Assembly (NCBI GenBank): GCA_023249715.1
Contig: JAHFCA010000099.1
Coordinates: 1 to 5,888, forward strand
From: Elusimicrobiota bacterium
GTDB taxonomy: Bacteria > Elusimicrobiota > Elusimicrobia > 2-02-FULL-39-32
Direction: 5' to 3'
Length of the DNA stretch: 5,888 nucleotides
Shown here: one piece after another, positions 1-4,666 of the stretch
How the letters are laid out: every line of letters starts with the position of its first letter
Numbering within the stretch: the first letter of the stretch is position 1
Program-made: the position numbers and the translations under genes
Notes under the pieces: model-generated
Database searches by the model: none
The model's input: the letters and a program-made list of their open reading frames with translations, nothing else
Told to the model about the DNA's origin: nothing

Positions 1-396
1 TTCGTAAAGGGGGAGATTCTGAACTTTAGCAGAAGCTCTAGCAGTTGCTAAAGAAACTCCCAAGAGGGCATTGGCTCCTAGATTTCCTTTGTTGGGAGTG
101 CCGTCTAATTTGCATAATTTTTGATCTATCTCAATTTGTTGGGTTACATCCATTCCCACTAATTCAGGGGCAATTCTAGTATTAACATTTTGAACGGCTT
201 TAACCACTCCTTTCCCTAAAAAACGCGATTTGTCTCCATCGCGTAGTTCTACCGCTTCATGTTCTCCTGTGGAGGCTCCAGAAGGCACTGCGGCTCTGCC
301 CATTATTTCTTTGTGGATGCGCACTTCTACTTCCACGGTGGGGTTCCCTCTTGAATCTAAAATTTCTCTTGCGCGAATGGATTCTATCTTGCTCAT
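1..396 (-). CDS. eno: Enolase (phosphopyruvate hydratase), N-terminal 132 residues, cut by the window edge
   Basis: Enolase converts 2-phosphoglycerate to phosphoenolpyruvate in glycolysis, in the cytoplasm, using Mg2+. Reading leftwards from ATG at 396-394 gives 132 codons without a stop. The product starts MSKIESIRAREILDSRGNP and matches the enolase N-terminal domain throughout: DSRGNPTVE (14-22), the mobile active-site loop SGASTGEHEA (39-48), ELRDGD (50-55), GKGV (61-64), LDGTPNK (97-103) and LGANALLGVSLA (106-117). Full bacterial enolases have about 420-430 residues, so the catalytic barrel lies beyond position 1. The start is firm: it aligns with the usual MSKI-type N-terminus and has GGAG 8 bases upstream. 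The gene follows the mutase gene after only 3 bases, as the last visible gene of a gatB-mutase-eno run. Identity is essentially certain from memory of the family; no search was run. Confidence 0.97.
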   Translation of the reverse strand, partial: MSKIESIRAREILDSRGNPTVEVEVRIHKEIMGRAAVPSGASTGEHEAVELRDGDKSRFLGKGVVKAVQNVNTRIAPELVGMDVTQQIEIDQKLCKLDGTPNKGNLGANALLGVSLATARASAKVQNLPLYE

Positions 397-399
397 ATA

Positions 400-1824
400 T
401 TAGGCTCCAATTAAAGTTTTACCGTGCTCTATCAATTGGGCTAATTTCTTTTTAGAATCGCTTTCTGCATACAGTCGCACTAACGGTTCTGTGCCGGAAG
501 GACGTATCCCAATCCAGGATTGGTCTTTCATAATAAATTTAAAACCATCTACATCCACAATTCTTTTAACATGGAAGTCTCCCATAGTGGTAGGGGGATG
601 GAGAGAAAGTTTTTCTTTGAGAGCATTCATTTTTTCTGGATGAATATGGAAATTGGCTCTGTCACTATAAAAGAACCCGACTTTGTTTTGGAGTCCTAAT
701 AAAACTTCTTTAAGTGGTTTTTTGGATACGGCTCTTGTTTCTGCTAAAAGTAAACAAGCTAAAATTCCATCTTTTTCCGGGATATGGCCTTTTACCGTAA
801 GTCCTCCGGATTCTTCTCCACCTAAAATAAAATTCTCTTTAAGCATTAATTCCGCGATATATTTAAACCCAACCGGTGTTTCTCGCACTTCAATCCCATA
901 GGATTTAGCTACAGCATCCAAGAAATGGCTGGTCATAACGGATCGAGCTACAATTCCGCTCCATTTTCTGGTGCGCATGAGGTGATCTAAAACTAAAGGC
1001 AGAATTTCGTTTGCGGTTAAAAAAGAACCGTCAGAATCTATAATGCCAAATCGATCTGAATCTCCATCGGTCGCTAAACCAATGTGTGCTTTTTGTTTCT
1101 TTAAGGCAGTAACTGCCTCACTTAAATGTTCTCCAGATGGTTCTGGAGCATGGCCTCCATATAAAACGTCTCGGTAATCATGGAGTATAGTTACTTTACA
1201 CCCAGCTTCCTGTAACAGCAGGTCTAAATATCCGCGAGCTGTTCCATAAATGGGATCGAAGATAACAGAAAGTTTAGATTTTTTTAGAGCTTTAAAGTCA
1301 ATGAGATTGTGAATTTGTTTTAGATACATCGGAGCGGGATCATAATCTATCACTAATTTCTTTTTTCTTGCTTCGCTGAGCGGCAATCGGGGGATATTCT
1401 TACCTTCTGCAGAATAGAGACTACATCGATCTTCGATCCATCGGGTGACTTCGGGCAGAGCAGGCCCGCCATAGGCACTGGAAAATTTTATACCGGAATA
1501 TTCAGGAGGATTGTGGCTTGCTGTAATATTGATGGAACCGGCTGCTTTTTGGTTCAGGATAGAATAGGCTATCGCAGGGGTGGGGGCTTCTTTTTTACAA
1601 AGGAGAACTTGAATAGAGTTCCCTGTTAAAACTTCGGTTACAGTCCTAGCAAAATCTTCGGAAAGGAAACGAGTATCGTATCCGACTACAATTTTTTTAT
1701 GGTGCTGTTTTTCTCTTCGGAGATGATCCGCGATGGCTTGCGCCACAATTCTCACGTTTGCAAATGTAAAGTCTTGCGCAATGACTGCTCTCCACCCAGC
1801 TGTTCCAAACCGTATGATCGCCAT
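400..1824 (-). CDS. Phosphoglucomutase/phosphomannomutase family protein (alpha-D-phosphohexomutase)
   Basis: This cytoplasmic enzyme interconverts hexose 1- and 6-phosphates (glucose and/or mannose), linking glycolysis to glycogen, nucleotide-sugar and cell-envelope synthesis. At 474 residues it has the full length and all four domain signatures: FGTAGWRA near the N-terminus (6-13); the phosphoserine loop TASHNPP (101-107, catalytic Ser103); the Mg2+ loop DGDSDR (253-258); the sugar-recognition loop GGEESGG (335-341); and the phosphate-binding loop RPSGTEP (441-447). All key residues are present. Sugar loops reading GEMSGH mark the well-studied dual PMM/PGM enzymes; GEESGG marks another branch, so I lean to glucose phosphate but cannot settle it, and glucosamine mutase is less likely. 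ATG at 1824-1822 is the only reasonable start; AGGA lies 14 bases upstream, rather far. It is preceded by gatB (65-base gap) and followed by eno (3-base gap). Pairing with eno suits central sugar metabolism. Confidence 0.93.
   Translation of the reverse strand: MAIIRFGTAGWRAVIAQDFTFANVRIVAQAIADHLRREKQHHKKIVVGYDTRFLSEDFARTVTEVLTGNSIQVLLCKKEAPTPAIAYSILNQKAAGSINITASHNPPEYSGIKFSSAYGGPALPEVTRWIEDRCSLYSAEGKNIPRLPLSEARKKKLVIDYDPAPMYLKQIHNLIDFKALKKSKLSVIFDPIYGTARGYLDLLLQEAGCKVTILHDYRDVLYGGHAPEPSGEHLSEAVTALKKQKAHIGLATDGDSDRFGIIDSDGSFLTANEILPLVLDHLMRTRKWSGIVARSVMTSHFLDAVAKSYGIEVRETPVGFKYIAELMLKENFILGGEESGGLTVKGHIPEKDGILACLLLAETRAVSKKPLKEVLLGLQNKVGFFYSDRANFHIHPEKMNALKEKLSLHPPTTMGDFHVKRIVDVDGFKFIMKDQSWIGIRPSGTEPLVRLYAESDSKKKLAQLIEHGKTLIGA
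405..408 (-). promoter_or_regulatory. Ribosome binding site of eno inside the end of the mutase gene
   Basis: On the minus strand the bases GGAG lie 8 bases before the eno ATG (396-394). They fall in the last two sense codons (Gly473, Ala474) of the upstream mutase gene, whose stop is at 402-400. Ribosomes finishing the mutase would therefore sit on the eno start site, which supports translational coupling. This is inferred from spacing only. Confidence 0.75.
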
Positions 1825-1857
1825 AAAATGTTTAAATTTCCTTTAGTTAAGTGGTAA

Positions 1858-1886
1858 AAAGTACTAATTTATAGAGGATGTGTCAA
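1858..1886 (-). promoter_or_regulatory. Possible internal promoter for the mutase-eno pair
   Basis: In the gap between gatB and the mutase gene, the minus strand has a perfect -35 box, TTGACA (1886-1881), starting 3 bases past the gatB stop. A 17-base spacer leads to TACTTT (1863-1858), a poor -10 that keeps only the T1, A2 and T6 positions. Transcription would start near 1851, giving a leader of about 27 bases that holds the AGGA ribosome site (1842-1839). A second A/T-rich block, TATAAA, is only 7 bases from the -35 and is too close to serve. If real, mutase and eno can be expressed without gatB. Confidence 0.4.
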
Positions 1887-1889
1887 TCC

Positions 1890-3335
1890 CTAAGCTAACT
1901 TCTTTTTTAATATTTGATTGACAAGATCAGGGTTCGCTTTTCCTTTAGAAATTTTCATTATATAACCCACCAAAGCCCCAATTGCTTTTTCTTTTCCATT
2001 CTTATATTCTTCCACTGCTTTTGGATTTTTAGAAATTGATTCTAAGACCCAAACTTCAATCTCTTTTTCATTACTCACTTGAACTAACCCTTTTTCTTGA
2101 ATAATTTGTTTGGGGAATTTATTATGGCTCCACATTTCCTCAAATACTATTTTTGCGATTTTACCAGAAATGGTTCCATTTAAAATAAGTCCAACAAGTT
2201 CAGCCAGTGCTTCCGGTGAAATAACCCCTTTTTCTATAGGACAATTTGAGGTATTCAGTCGACCCAATAATTCAGTGGTTATCCAGTTGGATATGATTTT
2301 AGGGGCCAGGGGAGATTTAAGATAAGAGGACGCTTTCTCAAAGTAATGGGCCATTTCTGGAGCAGAACTTAATACTGCAGCATCGTATTCTGAAAGTTGG
2401 TAGTCTTCGATAAATCTCTTTCTTTTTTTTTCGGGTAGTTCCGGGAGTTGGGCACGGATAGCTTCAACCCAATTTTCTTCCAATTTTAATGGGAGAAGAT
2501 CTGGTTCTGGAAAATACCGGTAATCATGGGCTTCTTCTTTGGAGCGCATAACTCGGGTTTCTTTCTGATCGGAATCCCAGAGCCGAGTTTCTTGAACCAC
2601 TCTATTTCCAGAATTAAGAACTTCCGTTTGTCGTTTAATTTCGTAAGTGACAGCTTCTTGGACTCCATGAAAGGAGTTCATATTCTTAATTTCTACGCGG
2701 TTTCCCAATGTTTGGCTCCCGATAGGCCGTAGGGATACGTTGGCATCGCACCGTAGAGATCCCTTTTCCATATCGCAATCGGATACTTCTAAATATTCCA
2801 GAATGTTTTTAAGTGTTGAGAGATACTCATAGGCTTCTTTAGGGCTTGTAAGATCTGGTTCTGAAACAATTTCCATTAAAGGAATGCCGGTTCGATTTAA
2901 ATCTACTAAGGAATATTCTAACTCTAAGGAGCCAATCGTGTGCAAGAGTTTGCCCGCATCTTCTTCTAAATGAATTCTTCTGATTCTAACTTTTTGAGAA
3001 GAATTCGAAGAAAGCAGGGATAGCATTCCATCTTCTGCTACAGGTTTTTCATATTGAGAAATTTGGTAATTTTTAGGAAGGTCCGGATAGAAATATTGTT
3101 TTCTGGCAAAAATAGACTCCAAATTAATTCTGCAAGTAAGGGCTAGCCCTGTTTTTACAATGGCTTCTACCGCTTTTTTATTGAGTACGGGAAGCACTCC
3201 CGGATAGCCCGCGCAAATAGGACAAATATTAGAATTCGGGGGGGCTCCAAAGGAGGTAGGACAGGAGCAAAAAAGCTTGCTTACTGTCTTAACTTGAACG
3301 TGAACTTCTAATCCTATAACGCTTTCATAGTTCAT
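1890..3335 (-). CDS. gatB: Aspartyl/glutamyl-tRNA(Asn/Gln) amidotransferase subunit B
   Basis: GatB is the tRNA-binding and kinase/transamidase subunit of the GatCAB complex. The complex turns Glu-tRNA(Gln) into Gln-tRNA(Gln), and Asp-tRNA(Asn) into Asn-tRNA(Asn), using ammonia released by GatA. The 481 residues match the usual length. Visible marks are the N-terminal IGLEVHVQ (7-14), the four zinc-type cysteines Cys23, Cys25, Cys38 and Cys41, YPDLPKNYQISQ (83-94), the family signature from Val144 to Pro160 (DLNRTG then PLMEIVSEP), RCDANVS (195-201), EIKNMNS (215-221) and DYRYFPEPDL (271-280). From about residue 330 comes the helical and YqeY-like tail that holds tRNA, ending SKGKANPDLVNQILKKKLA. 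Nothing is missing or broken. The start ATG (3335-3333) fits the family N-terminus; only a weak GGAT precedes it. gatA and gatC are not in the window, so subunits must be encoded elsewhere. It is the first gene of the gatB-mutase-eno run and diverges from the fabL-like gene. Confidence 0.97.
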   Translation of the reverse strand: MNYESVIGLEVHVQVKTVSKLFCSCPTSFGAPPNSNICPICAGYPGVLPVLNKKAVEAIVKTGLALTCRINLESIFARKQYFYPDLPKNYQISQYEKPVAEDGMLSLLSSNSSQKVRIRRIHLEEDAGKLLHTIGSLELEYSLVDLNRTGIPLMEIVSEPDLTSPKEAYEYLSTLKNILEYLEVSDCDMEKGSLRCDANVSLRPIGSQTLGNRVEIKNMNSFHGVQEAVTYEIKRQTEVLNSGNRVVQETRLWDSDQKETRVMRSKEEAHDYRYFPEPDLLPLKLEENWVEAIRAQLPELPEKKRKRFIEDYQLSEYDAAVLSSAPEMAHYFEKASSYLKSPLAPKIISNWITTELLGRLNTSNCPIEKGVISPEALAELVGLILNGTISGKIAKIVFEEMWSHNKFPKQIIQEKGLVQVSNEKEIEVWVLESISKNPKAVEEYKNGKEKAIGALVGYIMKISKGKANPDLVNQILKKKLA

Positions 3336-3349
3336 AATTTTATCCGCAA

Positions 3350-3379
3350 ATTATGCTATATTAAATGCCTAGAGTGCAA
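3350..3379 (-). promoter_or_regulatory. Possible gatB promoter, overlapping the divergent gene
   Basis: On the minus strand CATAAT (3355-3350, five of six consensus bases) could be the -10. The best spaced -35 is TTGCAC (3379-3374, 18-base spacer), matching consensus in only three positions and lying inside the start of the fabL-like gene. The transcript would start near 3343, leaving a leader of about 8 bases. The call rests on the -10 match and on the lack of any other room in a 29-base gap. Confidence 0.3.
3354..3362 (+). promoter_or_regulatory. Possible extended -10 element of the fabL-like gene
   Basis: TGCTATATT combines the extended TG motif with a five-of-six -10 hexamer (TATATT, 3357-3362). 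No good -35 is present at 16-18 bases, which extended -10 promoters can tolerate. The expected start, near 3369, falls just after the annotated ATG (3365). Either the box is not used, or translation begins at the in-frame GTG at 3374 (residue 4). An alternative further upstream is TTGAAC (3294-3299), 15 bases, TATAAC (3315-3320), inside gatB. No Shine-Dalgarno sequence precedes either start. Confidence 0.28.
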
Positions 3380-4135
3380 ACAAAACCTTTTCAAAATAAA
3401 GTTGCGTTTATTAGCGGTGGTTCCAGAGGCATTGGCCTGGCTGTAGCCGAAAAATTGGCTCAAGAAGGGGCGCATATCGTTTTTACTTATTTGCGCAGCC
3501 GCGCAGATGCTCAGGATGCCGAGAGACTCCTTGCCCAATTGGGATCCCGCGTGCTTTCTATTCGGGCGAATATGGGCAATGAAGAACAAATCCAGAAGGT
3601 ATTCGAAACCATCCGCAATGAATTTGGCGCGTTGGATATCCTTATTCACAACGCAGCTACCGGAGATTTGAAACCGGCCATTGAATTATCAGGCGAAGAA
3701 TGGAATCGGACCCTCCAAATTAATTTAAACTCTTTACTTCTTTCCGCAAGATTAAGCTCCAATTTAATGCGAGATCATAATGGAAAAATAGTTTCTATTT
3801 CTAGTCATGGGTCCCAAAGGTGCTTGCCTAATTATGCTGCGGTGGGCGTAGCAAAGGCCGGGATTGAATGTTTAAGCCGCTACCTTGCCGTGGAACTGGC
3901 CCCGCAAGGCATTAACGTCAATGTAGTGATGGCCGGGACTACCGAGACTCAGTCCCTCAAAAAAATACCCCGCCATGAAGAAATGCTCCACCACGCAAGA
4001 ACTAAAACACCTGTAGGCCGTATAGGGCATCCAGAAGATATTGCGAATATAGTTGTTTTCTTATGTCGGGAAGAATCCCGCTGGATTGTTGGGCAGACCA
4101 TTGTCGCGGATGGCGGTTATTCGCTTCTAGTGTAA
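3365..4135 (+). CDS. fabL: FabL-like enoyl-[acyl-carrier-protein] reductase (short-chain dehydrogenase fold)
   Basis: Probable NAD(P)H-dependent enoyl-ACP reductase, the last step of each fatty-acid elongation cycle, in the cytoplasm. The 256 residues form one Rossmann SDR domain: cofactor loop SGGSRGIG (17-24), YLRSR after the second strand (42-46, basic residues suggesting NADPH), HNAATG (95-100), SISSHGS (144-150), active-site Tyr157 and Lys164, and C-terminal ADGGYSLLV (248-256). Six residues separate Tyr and Lys, as in FabI and FabL reductases; classical SDRs have three. From memory, the stretch around NYAAVGVAKAG and the ending GGxSLLV closely resemble Bacillus FabL (enoyl reductase III). 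The alternative is another FabL-related SDR such as a steroid or sugar dehydrogenase; the Y-x6-K spacing argues against this. The start is less sure: no ribosome site precedes ATG 3365, and GTG 3374 is possible. It diverges from gatB and overlaps the convergent Nudix gene by 9 bases. GC is about 46%, higher than the Nudix neighbour. Confidence 0.8.
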   Translation: MPRVQTKPFQNKVAFISGGSRGIGLAVAEKLAQEGAHIVFTYLRSRADAQDAERLLAQLGSRVLSIRANMGNEEQIQKVFETIRNEFGALDILIHNAATGDLKPAIELSGEEWNRTLQINLNSLLLSARLSSNLMRDHNGKIVSISSHGSQRCLPNYAAVGVAKAGIECLSRYLAVELAPQGINVNVVMAGTTETQSLKKIPRHEEMLHHARTKTPVGRIGHPEDIANIVVFLCREESRWIVGQTIVADGGYSLLV

Positions 4136-4558
4136 TAATTTTTTTAAAAGTTTCTTATCGGAAGGATATTTCAAAAATTTATTTGCTTTTTCTAACACGA
4201 CCCACCGTACCCGCATAACTTCTTCTAAATCCATTTCTCCCGTTTTAACCAAAGGGAACATCGTATACCACGTTACAGTTTTATTCACTAACTTTTTACC
4301 TCTTAAAAATTTATACCGCACTTTCTCGAAATATTTTTTCTTTCCCTGAAATAATAATTTACATTTCCATCCCGTTTCTTCTGTAACTTCCCGTAAAGCT
4401 GCCGCAGCAAGATTTTCACCTCTTTCTAAATGTCCTTTGGGAAATGTCCACACAATTTTTCCAACTAAATTCTTAACTAAAATCATCAAAATCTTTGGTT
4501 TTTTTCGATAGTATTTTAGGACTAATCCGCCCGCTGAAACTTCCTTAAATTGAACCAT
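4127..4558 (-). CDS. Nudix hydrolase, diadenosine-polyphosphate/MutT-like
   Basis: Nudix enzymes cleave nucleoside diphosphates linked to another group, usually with Mg2+, in housekeeping or alarmone clearance. The 143 residues form one Nudix domain with a perfect box GX5EX7REUXEEXGU at 42-64: Gly42, Glu48, Arg56, Glu57, Glu60, Glu61, Gly63. The preceding WTFPKGHLERGE and the C-terminal pattern WVVLEKANKFLKYPSDKKLL resemble the small bacterial Ap4A/Ap6A hydrolases (Ndx1-like); substrate remains a guess. The protein is unusually basic: 26 Lys and 7 Arg against 11 Glu and 2 Asp. The gene is AT-rich (about 33% GC by hand count). ATG 4558-4556 fits the domain start, but no clear ribosome site precedes it. 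Its last three codons, counting the stop, overlap the 3' end of the fabL-like gene, tail to tail; it diverges from the pilB-like gene. Confidence 0.9.
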   Translation of the reverse strand: MVQFKEVSAGGLVLKYYRKKPKILMILVKNLVGKIVWTFPKGHLERGENLAAAALREVTEETGWKCKLLFQGKKKYFEKVRYKFLRGKKLVNKTVTWYTMFPLVKTGEMDLEEVMRVRWVVLEKANKFLKYPSDKKLLKKLLH

Positions 4559-4568
4559 ATTTCAGCCC

Positions 4569-4597
4569 AATTTATCATAATCTCCGAGGGTTGACAA
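4569..4597 (-). promoter_or_regulatory. Possible Nudix gene promoter sharing its -35 with the opposite promoter
   Basis: The minus strand reads TTGTCA (4597-4592, five of six), a 17-base spacer, then TAAATT (4574-4569, four of six). An overlapping alternative -10, TATGAT (4579-4574), matches better but is only 12 bases from the -35. Either would start transcription about 4-9 bases before the Nudix ATG, so the message would be nearly leaderless, which fits the missing ribosome site. Confidence 0.4.
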
Positions 4598-4619
4598 GGA
4601 TTCGAAATCAAGTTATAGT
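4591..4619 (+). promoter_or_regulatory. Strong sigma70-type promoter of the pilB/gspE-like gene
   Basis: TTGACA (4591-4596, perfect -35), exactly 17 bases of spacer, and TATAGT (4614-4619, five of six -10 bases). The expected start is near 4626, giving a leader of about 40 bases that contains the ribosome site. The spacer holds a short inverted repeat, GATT-CGA-AATC (4599-4609), which could be a small operator but is weak on its own. This is the best promoter in the window. Confidence 0.75.
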
Positions 4620-4651
4620 TAAGGCGTCATTTCTTATCCGAGTTGAATTAT

Positions 4652-4658
4652 AAGGGAG
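4652..4658 (+). promoter_or_regulatory. Ribosome binding site of the pilB/gspE-like gene
   Basis: AAGGGAG lies 8 bases before the ATG at 4667. It is the strongest Shine-Dalgarno sequence in the window and fixes the start of this gene. Confidence 0.85.
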
Positions 4659-4666
4659 TCTACTGC

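Noticed and set aside
400..1824. Reading the mutase as GlmM (phosphoglucosamine mutase)
   Set aside because: The sugar loop GGEESGG and the N-terminal FGTAGWRA pattern fit the PGM/PMM branch better than GlmM, although only a phylogeny could close the question.
1834..1875. TTAGT...ACTAA inverted repeat after gatB as a possible terminator
   Set aside because: The stem is only five A/T-rich pairs around a 15-base loop and no T-run follows in the right place.
2486..2732. Short open frames on both strands inside gatB
   Set aside because: They overlap highly conserved GatB sequence (DYRYFPEPDL region) and lack ribosome sites or family resemblance.
3356..3649. Open minus-strand frame of 97 codons opposite the reductase gene
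   Set aside because: It lies fully antisense to a strongly supported SDR gene, has no recognisable domain, and its length is expected by chance in this composition.
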